Part shown: piece by piece, positions 39,541 through 49,508 of the stretch | Layout: every line of letters begins with the position of its first letter | Position numbering within the stretch: position 1 is the first letter of the stretch | Assembly: GCF_028826155.1 (NCBI RefSeq) | Contig: NZ_JAQGPN010000001.1 | Span: 1 to 64,000 of the forward strand | DNA length: 64,000 bases | Direction of reading: 5' to 3' | From: Mesorhizobium shangrilense | GTDB taxonomy: Bacteria > Pseudomonadota > Alphaproteobacteria > Rhizobiales > Rhizobiaceae | The notes under the pieces: generated by a model | Told to the model about the DNA's origin: nothing | The model's input: only the letters and a program-made list of their open reading frames with translations | Databases searched by the model: none | Made by a program: the position numbers and the translations under genes

Positions 39541-41130
39541 TCAATTCGAACGGAACCGACTGCGAACACCAAAGCCAACGCAGAATAGCACAAAAAAGCC
39601 AAGGACGAACACGCCATTGAGCGACGGATTGACAGGGATCGCCCTGTCTTGCCCGGAGGTCGCGACTGTTGCATCGATCACTGCTCTCGCGTCGATCGCA
39701 AGGGCGTCGACCACGCGGCCGCGGGCGTCGATGACGCCGGAGATTCCGTTGTTGGCCGAGCGGAGCACCGGCAGGCCGGATTCGGCAGCACGTATCTGGG
39801 CCTGCCTGAAGTGCTGATACGGGCCCGGCGTATCTCCGAACCACGCGTCGTTGGTGACGTTGATAATGACGTCGGCCGCGCCGGTGTCTGCAGCTACGAG
39901 CGTCGGGAAGATGATCTCATAGCAGACGAACGGAACGCCGCGCATGCCGCCGGGGAGGGTCATCGCATGCCTCGCCGAGCCCGCGGCAAAGTCGAGCGGA
40001 AGCGTAACGACCTTCTGCAGGCCGAGTTCGCCCAGGATGTCCTGGAACGGCAGGTATTCGCCGAACGGCACCAGATGCACCTTGTCGACCGCGTCCACGA
40101 TGACGCCGGCATCGTTGATCGCGACGACGGAGTTGTAGTAGCGGGCGCTGCCCGACGGCGCCCCGCCCTCTTCGCGAACGATCCCCGCCATCAGCATCTG
40201 TCCCGGCTGCAGCAGTTCTCCCATGGCGACCAGCGCATCCGGGCGCTCGGTGAGCAGGAACGGAAGGGAGGTTTCCGGCCAGAGGATGAGCTCCGGTTTC
40301 GGCTGTCCCTCGGCCACCGGCAGCGCCGAGAGGTCGAGCAGCGTCTTGAAGATGCGGTCGCGCACCGAGCCTTCCCATTTCTCGCTCTGGTCGATCGAGG
40401 GCTGGACGATACGCACGGACAGCTTGTTCTCGCCGGCTGGGGCGGGCCACGACAGCGCCCAGGCGCCGTAGCCGACATGCGCCACCGCCAGCAGGGCGGC
40501 GAGCGCGGCCCCTGCCGCGCGATGACTGCGAGCTGCGAGCAGCGCCGGCATCGAGAACACGAAGACGGCCAGCACGTTCATGCCCATGGTCCCGACGACG
40601 CCCACCGACTGCATGAGAAGGGGAACCGGCATCGCAATATAGCCGACCGGGTTCCAGGGAAACCCGGTGAACGCCACCGCACGCAGCCATTCCGCCACGC
40701 CGAACGCCGCCGCAAGTGCTGCGATGCGACCGACGCCCTCGCCCCAGAACAGGCGCGCCAGAACGGCTGCGAGGCCGAAGAAAACAGCCAGAAGGGCTGG
40801 CAGGCCCAACACGGCCAGCGGCAGAGCCCAGGCAAAGGCATCGGCCTCGACCAGGAGAGCGCCTCCGACCCACCAGAGACCGGCGACAAAGTAGCCGAAG
40901 CCGAACCACCAGCCGGTCGCGAATGCCGGCCGCAACCGTTTCAGCAAGCCGGCGGGCGAACATGCCGTGGCGCCGTCCAGCAGCCAGACGAGAACGGGAA
41001 AGGAGACGAAACCGACGGCAAAGAAGTCGTAGGGCGCCTGCCCCAACGCAGCCAGCGCGCCAGCAAGGAATGCGGTCAGCACACGCCGCCAACCCCACAG
41101 CAAAACGATCCTGCCGGCAAAGCCTTCCAT
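39541..41130 (-). CDS. lnt: Apolipoprotein N-acyltransferase Lnt
   Basis: Lnt adds the third acyl chain to lipoproteins at the outer face of the inner membrane. The 529-residue protein has about six N-terminal helices and a nitrilase-type domain with the Glu-Lys-Cys triad visible in [26 protein letters not shown] and [10 protein letters not shown], plus a C-terminal helix. ATG 41130 ([13 protein letters not shown]) matches rhizobial homologues; an ATG 8 codons earlier exists. In rhizobia corC normally precedes it directly; here 6.7 kb of other genes intervene. Confidence 0.94.
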   Translation of the reverse strand: MEGFAGRIVLLWGWRRVLTAFLAGALAALGQAPYDFFAVGFVSFPVLVWLLDGATACSPAGLLKRLRPAFATGWWFGFGYFVAGLWWVGGALLVEADAFAWALPLAVLGLPALLAVFFGLAAVLARLFWGEGVGRIAALAAAFGVAEWLRAVAFTGFPWNPVGYIAMPVPLLMQSVGVVGTMGMNVLAVFVFSMPALLAARSHRAAGAALAALLAVAHVGYGAWALSWPAPAGENKLSVRIVQPSIDQSEKWEGSVRDRIFKTLLDLSALPVAEGQPKPELILWPETSLPFLLTERPDALVAMGELLQPGQMLMAGIVREEGGAPSGSARYYNSVVAINDAGVIVDAVDKVHLVPFGEYLPFQDILGELGLQKVVTLPLDFAAGSARHAMTLPGGMRGVPFVCYEIIFPTLVAADTGAADVIINVTNDAWFGDTPGPYQHFRQAQIRAAESGLPVLRSANNGISGVIDARGRVVDALAIDARAVIDATVATSGQDRAIPVNPSLNGVFVLGFFVLFCVGFGVRSRFRSN

Positions 41131-41260
41131 ATGGTTCCGGGATAGTCGAATCAAAGAAGCCTAGATTTAGCAGCAAGGGCTGCTGGCTCCAAACAACGCC
41201 CGCCTTACCGGAACAGCCGCCGCTCCGTGCAGCTGCGCGCACGCCACCAGTGCTTGCAGC

Positions 41261-44200
41261 CTATTCCGCAGGTTCCGCAGCGGTCGCCTCGGCCGGCGCA
41301 ACGATGCGCAGCGGAAACAGCCGCCTGAGCGCGACATAGAAGACCGGCGTCAGGAAGAGGCCGAAGAAGGTGACGCCGAGCATGCCGGAGAACACCGCCG
41401 TGCCGAGCGACTGGCGCATTTCCGCCCCCGGTCCGGTCGCGATCATCAGCGGCACGACACCGAGGATGAAGGCGAAGGCCGTCATCAGGATCGGCCGCAG
41501 CCGAAGGCGCGCGGCCTCGACCGCGGCATCCACCGGCGACGCGCCCCGCTCCTGCCCCTGCCGCGCGAACTCGACGATGAGGATGGCGTTCTTGGCCGCG
41601 AGTCCGACAAGGACGATCAGGCCGATCTGCACGAGCACGTTGTTGTCCAGTCCGCGCCAGGCAACGCCCAGGAGGGCGGCGAGCACGCTCAGCGGCACGA
41701 TCAGCACGATGGCGAAGGGCATGATCCAGCTCTCGTACTGCGCGGCCAGCGCGAGAAAAACGAAGAGGACCGAGAGGCCGAAGATGAAGATCGCCGTGTT
41801 GCCCGTCTGCCGCTCCTGCAGGGCAAGCTCGGTCCATTCGAACGCCGTCCCCTGCGGCAGCGTCTCTGTGGCGATCCCCTCCATGAGGTTGAGCGCCGTG
41901 CCGGTGGAGACGCCGGACGCCGCGGAGCCTTGCAACGGCACCGAGACGTACATGTTGTAGCGCTGCACCAGCGACGGACCGGTCACGTCTCGGATCTCGA
42001 CCAGCGTGCCCAGCGGCACCAGCGCGCCGGAGGCCGATCGCACCTTGAGCCTGAGGATGTCGTCGCGTTCGAGCCGGAAGGTCTGATCGGCCTGTGCGCG
42101 CACCTGGTAGACGCGGCCGAAGGCGTTGAAGTCGTTGACGTAGGCCGTGCCGAGATTGATCGACAGCGTCTCGAAGATGTTGGGGATCGGCACGTTGAGC
42201 ATGCGCGCCTTGTCGCGGTCGATCTCCAGGAAGAACTGCGGACTGGAAGCGGAGAAGGTGGTGAAGATGCCGACGAGCCCGGGAGTCTGGTTCGCCTTGG
42301 CCGCGATCTCCTGGGTGAGCGCGAGGATCGGGCGCATGTCGGAGCTGTTGCGCTCCTGGATCATCATCTTGAAGCCGCCGGAATTGCCGATGCCGCTCAC
42401 CGGCGGGGGCGGCAGCGCGATGATGAACGCCTCCTCGATGCTCTGCAGGGTGGCAAACAGAGCGCCGACGATCTTGTCGGAGCTGTTGCCCTCCTCCAGC
42501 CGTTTGTCGAAGCTCTCGAAGGGCGCGAAGATCACGCCGGCATTGCTGGCGTTGGTGAAGGTCGCGCCGGAAAAGCCCGCGAAGGCGACGGCGTTCGCGA
42601 CGCCGGGCGTCTTGTTGACGATCTCGGACGCCCTGCGGATCACCGCGTCCGTCCTGCCCAGCGAAGCGCCCTCCGGCAGTTGCACGACCACGATCGCGTA
42701 GCCCTGGTCCATAGACGGTATGAAGCCGCGCGGCACGACCTGGAGCATGTTATAGGTGGCGTAGATCAGGGCGGCGAAGATGGCGAGCATGGCAAGCAGC
42801 ACCGCCGTCGAGCCCACCAGGACGTGGACGAGCCTGGCGTAGCCATGCGCCAGCGCGTCGAAGCCGCGGTTGAACCCGTCGGCCAGCCTCTGGCCGAACC
42901 GTACGAGGGCGAAGCGCGGCTCGTGGCCCGCCTGATGCGGCTTGAAAATCACGCCGGCCAGCGCGGGGGACAGCGTCAGCGAATTGAACGCAGAGATCGC
43001 CGTCGACACGGCGATGGTGATGGCGAACTGAAGGTAGAACTGGCCGGAGATGCCGGGGATGAAGGCGGTCGGCACGAACACCGAGATCAGCACCAGCGAG
43101 ATAGCCAGAACCGCGGTACCCACCTCGTCCATCGTGCGGTGCGCCGCCTCGCGCGGCGACAGCCCGAGCGAGATGTTGCGCTCGATGTTCTCCACAACCA
43201 CGATCGCATCGTCCACGACGATGCCGACCGCGAGCACCAGGCCGAACAGCGTCAGCATGTTGAGCGAGAAGCCGAAGGCGTAGAGCACCGCCATTGCGCC
43301 GATCAGCGACACGGGAATCGCGACGATCGGCACCAGCGACATGCGCCAGGACTGGAGGAACACAATGATCACGACGACCACCAGGAGCACCGCCTCCAGG
43401 ATCGTCTTGTAGACCTCGTTGATCGATGCCGAGATGAACTCGGTCGGGTTATAGACGATCTCGTAGGTCAGCCCCTTGGGAAAGTCGGCCGACAGACGCC
43501 GCATCGTGTTCATGATGTCTTCGGCAGCGCCCAGCGCATTCGTTCCCGGCCGCTGGAATATGCCCAGGGCTACCGCCTGCTTGCCGTTCAGGTACGAATT
43601 GGTGATGTAGTCGCGTGCGCCGAGTTCGATGCGGGCGACGTCCTGGAGCGAGATCAGCCGGCCGTCCTCGGTCGACTTGACGATGACATAACGGAAATCG
43701 CGGGCGTCCTCGAAGCGGCCCTGCGTGGTGACGGTGTACTGGAAGGCGGACTCCCCCGTTACCGGCGGCGCGCCGATGGAGCCGCCCGAAACCTGCACAT
43801 TCTGGTCGCGCAGCGACTGCACCACGTCGCCGGCGGTCATGCCGAGAGAGGCGAGCTTGTCGGGGTCCAGCCAGATGCGCAGCGAATACTCGCGCTCGCC
43901 GAAGATGCTGACATCGCCGACGCCGTCGAGCCTGAGCAGCACGTCGCGTATGCGCGAGCGGGCGTAGTTGGACACGTAGAGCTGGTCGTAGGTGTCGTCC
44001 GGCGACAGCATGTGCACGACCATCATCAGGTCGGGCGAACTCTTGGCCGTGGTCACGCCAAGGCGCCGCACCTCCTCCGGCAGGCGCGGCTCGGCGATCG
44101 AAACCCGGTTCTGCACCAGCACCTGCGCGGCATCCAGGTCGGTGCCGAGCTTGAAGGTGATCGTCAGCGACATCGAACCGTCGCCCGAGGAGTAGGACGA

Positions 44201-44440
44201 CATGTAGAGCATGTGCTCGACGCCGTTGATCTCCTGTTCCAGCGGCGTCGCCACGGTCGCGGCGATGGTCTCGGCGTCGGCGCCGGGATAGGAGGCGCGC
44301 ACCACGATGGTCGGCGGCGCGATCTCGGGATACTGCGCGACCGGAAGCTGCGTGTAGGCGATGCCGCCGACGACCAGCAGCAGGATCGAAAGGACGGCCG
44401 CGAAGATGGGGCGGTCGACGAAGAAGTGGGCGAAGCTCAT
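41261..44440 (-). CDS. RND efflux transporter, inner-membrane pump (HAE1 family)
   Basis: A 1059-residue resistance-nodulation-division pump of the AcrB/MexF type. It has the conserved start FAHFFVDRPIFAAVLSILLL, twelve predicted membrane helices and the proton-relay pair Asp410-Asp411 in GIVVDDAIVVVEN, with the matching Lys in GLAAKNAILIVEFARQGQER. The docking and pore domains are full length. Substrates (drugs, solvents, plant compounds) cannot be deduced. The adaptor gene lies 5 bases upstream; no outer-membrane TolC-type gene is adjacent, so a distant one must be used. Confidence 0.94.
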   Translation of the reverse strand: MSFAHFFVDRPIFAAVLSILLLVVGGIAYTQLPVAQYPEIAPPTIVVRASYPGADAETIAATVATPLEQEINGVEHMLYMSSYSSGDGSMSLTITFKLGTDLDAAQVLVQNRVSIAEPRLPEEVRRLGVTTAKSSPDLMMVVHMLSPDDTYDQLYVSNYARSRIRDVLLRLDGVGDVSIFGEREYSLRIWLDPDKLASLGMTAGDVVQSLRDQNVQVSGGSIGAPPVTGESAFQYTVTTQGRFEDARDFRYVIVKSTEDGRLISLQDVARIELGARDYITNSYLNGKQAVALGIFQRPGTNALGAAEDIMNTMRRLSADFPKGLTYEIVYNPTEFISASINEVYKTILEAVLLVVVVIIVFLQSWRMSLVPIVAIPVSLIGAMAVLYAFGFSLNMLTLFGLVLAVGIVVDDAIVVVENIERNISLGLSPREAAHRTMDEVGTAVLAISLVLISVFVPTAFIPGISGQFYLQFAITIAVSTAISAFNSLTLSPALAGVIFKPHQAGHEPRFALVRFGQRLADGFNRGFDALAHGYARLVHVLVGSTAVLLAMLAIFAALIYATYNMLQVVPRGFIPSMDQGYAIVVVQLPEGASLGRTDAVIRRASEIVNKTPGVANAVAFAGFSGATFTNASNAGVIFAPFESFDKRLEEGNSSDKIVGALFATLQSIEEAFIIALPPPPVSGIGNSGGFKMMIQERNSSDMRPILALTQEIAAKANQTPGLVGIFTTFSASSPQFFLEIDRDKARMLNVPIPNIFETLSINLGTAYVNDFNAFGRVYQVRAQADQTFRLERDDILRLKVRSASGALVPLGTLVEIRDVTGPSLVQRYNMYVSVPLQGSAASGVSTGTALNLMEGIATETLPQGTAFEWTELALQERQTGNTAIFIFGLSVLFVFLALAAQYESWIMPFAIVLIVPLSVLAALLGVAWRGLDNNVLVQIGLIVLVGLAAKNAILIVEFARQGQERGASPVDAAVEAARLRLRPILMTAFAFILGVVPLMIATGPGAEMRQSLGTAVFSGMLGVTFFGLFLTPVFYVALRRLFPLRIVAPAEATAAEPAE

Positions 44441-44445
44441 GGCGG

Positions 44446-45606
44446 CTATTCCTCCGCCACCACGGTCGGCGGAAGGGTGACCAGCTCGGGCTTGACGGTG
44501 ACGCCGGGGCGCACCCGCATCAGCCCGTTGATCACGACCGTCTCGTCGCCTGTCAGTCCCTCGCGGATGACCCTGTAGCCGTCAATGCGCGGGCCGGTGC
44601 GGACTTCCTTGGTCGAAACCATGCCGGCATCGTCGACCACGAAGACGATGCGGCGGTTCTGGTCGGCCCCGATGGCCTCGTCCGGCAGCAGCACGCCCCG
44701 ATGCGGCAGCGAGCCCGGCACATTGATACGGCCGAACATACCGGGTTGCAGGACGCCGTCCTTGTTGTCGAACCGGGCGCGCACCCGCATCGTTCCGGTG
44801 GCGTTGTCGAGGCGGTTCTCGGCGAAGTCCAGCTTGCCCGCGAACGGCGCTTCGTTGCGGTCGGCGACGTGGACGACGACATCCAGCCCGCCACCGCCCT
44901 CCTGCATCACGGCCCCGCGCGTGCGGGCATCCCGGGCGTAGGCGAAGTAGGAGCGCTCGTCGATGTCGAAGTAGAAATCGATCGGATCCACCGCCACGAT
45001 CGTGGTGAGCAGGGTGGAGTTCGCCTCGACGAGATTGCCGGGCGACACCAGACGCCGGCCGATGCGGCCGCTGACCGGCGCCTTGATCTCGGTGAACTCG
45101 AGGCTGAGGCTTGCGTTGCGCAGCGACGCCTCGGCGCCCTGATGCTGGGCCTGGGTGGCCAGAAACTCGCGGCGGCGGTCGTCGAGCGTCGAAATCGAGA
45201 GATTGCCCGACTTGGCGAGCGTCTCGGCGCGGTCGAGCTGCGACTTGGCGAATTCCAGGGCGCTCGTGGTCACGTCCACCTGCGATTTCGCCGCGTCGTA
45301 GGCCGCCTGGAACGGTCGCCGATCGATGGTGAAGAGAAGCTCGCCTTCGGCGACCATGGCCCCATCGCGGAAATGGACCTGGTCGAGATAGCCCGCGACC
45401 CGCGAGCGAACCGAAACGTCGTCAACGGCCTCGAAACGGCCGACATACTCGTCGTCCTCGACAATGTCGCGAACCACGGGCTTGGCGACGGTCACGGTGG
45501 GGGGCCCGCCCTGCTGGGCGAAGGCGGTCGGAACTGCACAGGCAAGACCGATGGCGACTAGGATCGCTCCGACGGCGTGCGAGATGACGCTCAAGGGGCG
45601 CGACAT
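44446..45606 (-). CDS. RND efflux periplasmic adaptor (membrane fusion protein)
   Basis: A 386-residue adaptor of the AcrA/MexE family with a signal peptide (VISHAVGAILVAIGLACAVP). Typical parts are the lipoyl-like halves (VRSRVAGYLDQVHFRDGAMV and LEFTEIKAPVSGRIGRRLVS), an alpha-hairpin between them, and the beta-barrel domain with LQPGMFGRINVPGS. No lipobox is seen. I chose ATG 45606, which begins the signal peptide; the frame is open for another 41 codons. It is translated just before the pump gene, with a 5-base gap. Confidence 0.92.
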   Translation of the reverse strand: MSRPLSVISHAVGAILVAIGLACAVPTAFAQQGGPPTVTVAKPVVRDIVEDDEYVGRFEAVDDVSVRSRVAGYLDQVHFRDGAMVAEGELLFTIDRRPFQAAYDAAKSQVDVTTSALEFAKSQLDRAETLAKSGNLSISTLDDRRREFLATQAQHQGAEASLRNASLSLEFTEIKAPVSGRIGRRLVSPGNLVEANSTLLTTIVAVDPIDFYFDIDERSYFAYARDARTRGAVMQEGGGGLDVVVHVADRNEAPFAGKLDFAENRLDNATGTMRVRARFDNKDGVLQPGMFGRINVPGSLPHRGVLLPDEAIGADQNRRIVFVVDDAGMVSTKEVRTGPRIDGYRVIREGLTGDETVVINGLMRVRPGVTVKPELVTLPPTVVAEE

Positions 45607-45785
45607 AGCGGCGCCTGGACGGCTTGCGAGGGGCACTGTCGGCACGGTCACCACACCTCCCACGACGCCCCTCGCCCGGGCGAACAACGCAAATAGGAAA
45701 TCGGACTTCTGCCTTGAAGAGGCGATCATGCCTTCCGCGGTCGCGAAAATCCACTATCCTGCAACGATCCTGACACGCATGGCGC

Positions 45786-45813
45786 ATCGTTCATTGCGGA
45801 TCGTTCATTGCAG
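45786..45813. repeat. Tandem 14-bp direct repeat in the efflux/cyclase divergent region
   Basis: ATCGTTCATTGCGG (45786-45799) is followed immediately by ATCGTTCATTGCAG (45800-45813), differing at one base. It lies in the 353-base gap between the divergent efflux adaptor and adenylate cyclase genes (45607-45959). The rest of that gap shows no gene I can support. Tandem repeats of this size are often regulator-binding sites; no regulator gene is adjacent. Confidence 0.5.
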
Positions 45814-45959
45814 AAAGGGATCCGCCTGCTGCGGGCGGCAGGTCTCGCCAGATCGCTTCGGCCAGATGCGGGCCGACGGGCATGACGCATAGCGCGCACA
45901 ATCGCCGTTCGACCTTTGGCCGCCGAAAGGGTAGATTGAGGCCGGTCCAGGTGCGCGCA

Positions 45960-47719
45960 ATGCAGGATCCGCCGGTCACTCGCCGTCTTGCCGCCATTCT
46001 CGCCGCGGATGTGGCTGGATACAGCCGGTTGGTGGCGGCCGACGAGGAAGCCACGCTTCGTACGCTCGGCGCCTATCGCACAACAATCGCCGATCTGGCC
46101 GCCGAGCATGGCGGCCGCATCTTCGGGACCGCCGGCGACAGCGTCATGATCGAGTTCGCGAGCGCCGTCCAGGCGGCGCGCTCCGCCGTCGCCATTCAGC
46201 GGGCGCTGAAGCGCTACAACGACGACCTGCCGTCGGAGCGCCGGCTGGAATTCCGCATCGGGATCAATCTCGGCGACGTGGTCGCGGAGCGCGGCGACCT
46301 GCTCGGCGACGGCGTGAACGTCGCGGCGCGCGTTCAGGAGATCGCTCCCCCGGCGGGCATCTGCCTGACCGGCGCCATGGCCGAGCAGGCAAGCACGACT
46401 TCCGCATCGTGGCGATCGGCGAGCGGCTGCTGAAGAACATACCCCGGCCGCTGCTCATCCACCGGGTCGAATGGGAGACCGCCAGCCCCGTGGCTGCGGG
46501 CGTGTTCACCGAGGCGCCCTCGCTGCCGGACAAGCCGTCGATCGCCGTCCTGCCTTTCATGAACCTGAGCGGCGACCGCGAGCAGGAGTATTTTGCCGAC
46601 GGCATCACCGAAGACATCATCACGGCCCTGTCGCACTACCGGTGGTTCTTCGTCGTCGCCCGCAACTCGACATTCGCCTACAAGGGCCGCGCGCTGGACG
46701 TGAAGCAGATCGCCCGCGAGCTGGGCGTGCGTTACGTGCTGGAGGGAAGCGTCCGGAAAGCCTCGAACCGGGTTCGCGCCACCGCCCAGCTGATCGACGC
46801 CGGCACCGGAAATCACCTGCTCGCCGAGCAGTTCGACCGCGACTTCTCCGATGTTTTCGCCCTTCAGGACGAAATCACGCAGAGCGTGGTCGCAGCAATC
46901 GAGCCGGAGATGCTGCTGACGGAAGGGCGTCGGGCGACCCGCAAGAACCCGGCGAACCTCGATGCGTTCGACCATTGCATGCGCGGCATGTGGCTTTTCC
47001 AGCAGTTCACGCGCGACGAGAACCGCGAAGCCGAAAGATGGCTGCGCAGGGCGCTCGACCTCGATCCCGACCTCGCGCTCGCACACACCTACCTTGCCCG
47101 CGCCCTGAACACGCGCATCTGGTGGGGCTGGAGCGAGGACATAGACCGAGAGCTCGCCGACGAATGGCGGGCCGCCAAGACCGCCGTGATGCTTGACGAG
47201 CGGGATCCGTATTCCCACTACGCATCATTCCTTGCCAGCCTGCTGATGTTGCGCCACGAGGAAGCCATCGCCGCCGCGCAGCGTGCGATCGATCTCACCC
47301 CGAACTTCGCGCTGGGCTACTTCGCGCTGGGCTGGGCGCGCATCTACCTCGGACGCTCGGACGAAGCTCTCGATCCCATGCTGCGCAGCCTGCGCCTCAA
47401 TCCCCACGACCGGCAGTCGGAGACGTTTTTGGGCCAGGCCGCCATCGCGCAATACCATCTGGGCAACTTCGAGGAGTCAGCGGATTATTGCCGCCGCGCC
47501 CTGCGCGTGCGCCGCCATCGCTTTGTCCTGCGCACGCTGCTTGCCGCCCTCGGCCAGCTCGGCCGGTCCGGGGAGTGCGGGACTGTCATCGCCGAGCTGA
47601 ACGAAACGAAGCCCCCGCTCGAGCAGCGGCATTGGGAAATCACCCTGCCCTACGCCGACGCGGCAAGCCGCGCATTCTTCGACGAGGGCCTGCGCAAGGC
47701 CGGTCTTTGCCGCCAGTGA
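45960..47719 (+). pseudogene. Adenylate cyclase (class III) - TPR protein, interrupted by a frameshift
   Basis: The first part (45960 to about 46390) is a class III cyclase domain: RRLAAILAADVAGYSRLVAA, GGRIFGTAGDSVMIEF, FRIGINLGDV and GDGVNVAARVQ. The second part (up to 47719) continues in another frame with KHDFRIVAIGERLLKNI, KPSIAVLPFMNLSGDREQEY, the TolB-like amino-terminal domain and TPR repeats (ALDLDPDLALAHTYLARAL; AIDLTPNFALGYFALGWARI). In intact relatives these form one protein of about 585 residues. The frames join smoothly if one base is added near 46389-46391 (GC-AAG from GCN-AAG). So this is a one-base deletion, either a real mutation or a sequencing error. If real, the cyclase domain would end with about 14 foreign residues, and the TPR part could only be made from an internal start such as GTG 46409. 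Confidence 0.8.
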
Positions 47720-47868
47720 CCGCCACAAGGCGGCATTCCGGCCGCCAGGCTGACGAGCGTTGAACACAGCCTTCGTCCTGGTCGGCCAGCGCGATGCCGG
47801 AACGCGCGTCCGCACTGGCGAACGTCACTTCCGGCTCGAACTCCCGGATCTCGACGCGGTTCCGCGCC

Positions 47869-48948
47869 TTACTCGACGTGCTCGGCAGTGGCTGGCCGGC
47901 GGCGGCGCTCGCCACGCAAATCCTGCACGATGCGCACGCGCTTGACGCGGCGCGGGTCTGCGTCGAGCACGTGGAACTCGAAGCCGGGGATCGCCTGCAC
48001 CACCTCGCCTCGCGCCGGCACGCGGCCGAGCGCATTGAAGATCATGCCGCCGATGGTGTCGACGGACTCCCCGTGCTCGCCGGCGGCAAACGCTCCGCCG
48101 ATCTTGGCGGCGACGTCGTCGATCTCGGCCTTGGCGTCGACCACGAACACGCCCTCGCCGGTCTGGGTGATCAGCGGAACTTCCTCGTCGTGCTCGTCCT
48201 CGATGTCGCCGACGACCATTTCGACCAGGTCCTCGAGCGACACCAGCCCGTCCGTTCCGCCGTACTCGTCGATGACCAGGGCCATCTGCACGCGCTGCGC
48301 CTGCATCCGGCTCATCAGGTCCGACGCCAGCATGGACGGGGGCACGAATAGCACGGGGCGGATGAGGTTGAGCTCGCCGATCGACTTGGTGAGATCGACA
48401 TTGCCCAGATTGAATGCCGCGCCTCCATTGGCAGCCGTCTCGGGCGCATTGGCGGCTGCAGCCTTCCTCGATTGCCGGGGCTTCTTGCCACGCGCCTGAC
48501 GCGTGATGTGGCCGAGGATGTCGCGGATGTGCACCATGCCGCGGGGATCGTCGAGCGTCTCGGCGTATACGGGCATGCGCGAATGGCCGGAGCGCTCGAA
48601 AAGGCCGATCAGTTCGCCGAGCGTGGTCGACAGTTCGACAGCCTCGATGTCGGCGCGCGGGATCATCGTGTCCTCGACGCGTACTTCGCGCAATCTGAGG
48701 ATGTTCTTGAGCATCGCCCTCTCGCCAGGCGAGAACGTCTCGCCGTCGGCATCCGCCTCGGCAAGCGCGTCGGCCAGATCCTCGCGAAGAGTGGAGCCGT
48801 TGCGAGAGCGGAAAAGCCCGGCAAAACGCTCGAACAGGGATTGGCGTTCTGGGGGCTGATCCGCGCTTCTACTCGGTCCGTCTCCGGATTTTGAGGAAGG
48901 CGCATCGCCGCCGGCTGAGGCGGGCGGGGACTGGCTGGGTTCGTTCAT
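47869..48948 (-). CDS. corC: CorC/HlyC-type CBS-domain protein
   Basis: A 359-residue hemolysin-family protein without membrane helices. It has a CBS pair (VEDTMIPRADIEAVELSTTL; SIGELNLIRPVLFVPPSMLA) and a C-terminal CorC_HlyC transport-associated domain (VDTIGGMIFNALGRVPARGE). An Ala/Lys-rich insertion (GKKPRQSRKAAAANAPETAA) lies between the CBS repeats. Members are linked to magnesium/cobalt handling and envelope integrity. It follows ybeY closely. ATG 48948 (MNEPSQ) and ATG 48969 (MAFGRTE) are both possible starts; the latter has AGGA almost touching it. Confidence 0.88.
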   Translation of the reverse strand: MNEPSQSPPASAGGDAPSSKSGDGPSRSADQPPERQSLFERFAGLFRSRNGSTLREDLADALAEADADGETFSPGERAMLKNILRLREVRVEDTMIPRADIEAVELSTTLGELIGLFERSGHSRMPVYAETLDDPRGMVHIRDILGHITRQARGKKPRQSRKAAAANAPETAANGGAAFNLGNVDLTKSIGELNLIRPVLFVPPSMLASDLMSRMQAQRVQMALVIDEYGGTDGLVSLEDLVEMVVGDIEDEHDEEVPLITQTGEGVFVVDAKAEIDDVAAKIGGAFAAGEHGESVDTIGGMIFNALGRVPARGEVVQAIPGFEFHVLDADPRRVKRVRIVQDLRGERRRRPATAEHVE

Positions 48949-48975
48949 CTCGGTTCGGCCAAATGCCATTTCCTG

Positions 48976-49497
48976 TTACGCGTAGGGATCGCGAATGGCA
49001 AGCCTCGCAAGCACGCGGCGTTCCAGCGCTTCCATCTCCTCTGCATCCTCGTCCGTTTCGTGGTCATAGCCCAGCAAATGGAGCAGGCCATGGACGAGAA
49101 GGTGACTTAGATGGTGGTCGAACGGCTTGTCTTCCAGTGTCGCCTCGCGTTCGACCGTCTCGAAAGCGAGGATGACGTCCCCCAGCATCGGCGGGAGTTG
49201 CTTGCTCCCCTTGCGCACCGGCGACGCCGGGAAGGACAGCACGTTGGTCGGCTTGTCCTTGCCGCGCCATTCGGCGTTGAGGGTTCGGATGCTGGCGTCA
49301 TCCGTGAACATTAGGCTGAGTTCGCTTTCGCCGGCGATGCCGAGTTCCTCCAGCACGGCGCCGGTCGCGGCTTCGGCCAGTTCGCCAAGCACCGTTTCCG
49401 CCGGCCAGCCGCCCGCCTCGACGAGAATGTCGATTTCCGGTCCTGCCGCCGGCATTGAGCCGGCCGCGCCGATGTCGTTGGATCTTGCGGAAGCCAT
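48976..49497 (-). CDS. ybeY: Endoribonuclease YbeY (rRNA maturation)
   Basis: YbeY is a zinc-dependent RNase for 16S rRNA 3'-end maturation and 70S quality control. The 173-residue protein carries the three-histidine zinc motif in [19 protein letters not shown], the diagnostic feature of the family, preceded by [10 protein letters not shown] and [11 protein letters not shown]. It lies between phoH and corC, the widespread bacterial order; 11 bases separate it from phoH. Confidence 0.95.
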   Translation of the reverse strand: MASARSNDIGAAGSMPAAGPEIDILVEAGGWPAETVLGELAEAATGAVLEELGIAGESELSLMFTDDASIRTLNAEWRGKDKPTNVLSFPASPVRKGSKQLPPMLGDVILAFETVEREATLEDKPFDHHLSHLLVHGLLHLLGYDHETDEDAEEMEALERRVLARLAIRDPYA

Positions 49498-49508
49498 GTC
49501 CGTCGTCG

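Noticed and set aside
45726..46109. A 127-codon minus-strand frame across the efflux/cyclase divergent region
   Set aside because: It overlaps the start of the conserved cyclase domain on the other strand and has no recognisable domain, signal peptide or ribosome-binding site.
46389..46409. Programmed -1 ribosomal frameshift in the cyclase gene
   Set aside because: No X-XXY-YYZ slippery heptamer or downstream pseudoknot is apparent; a simple one-base deletion explains the data better.
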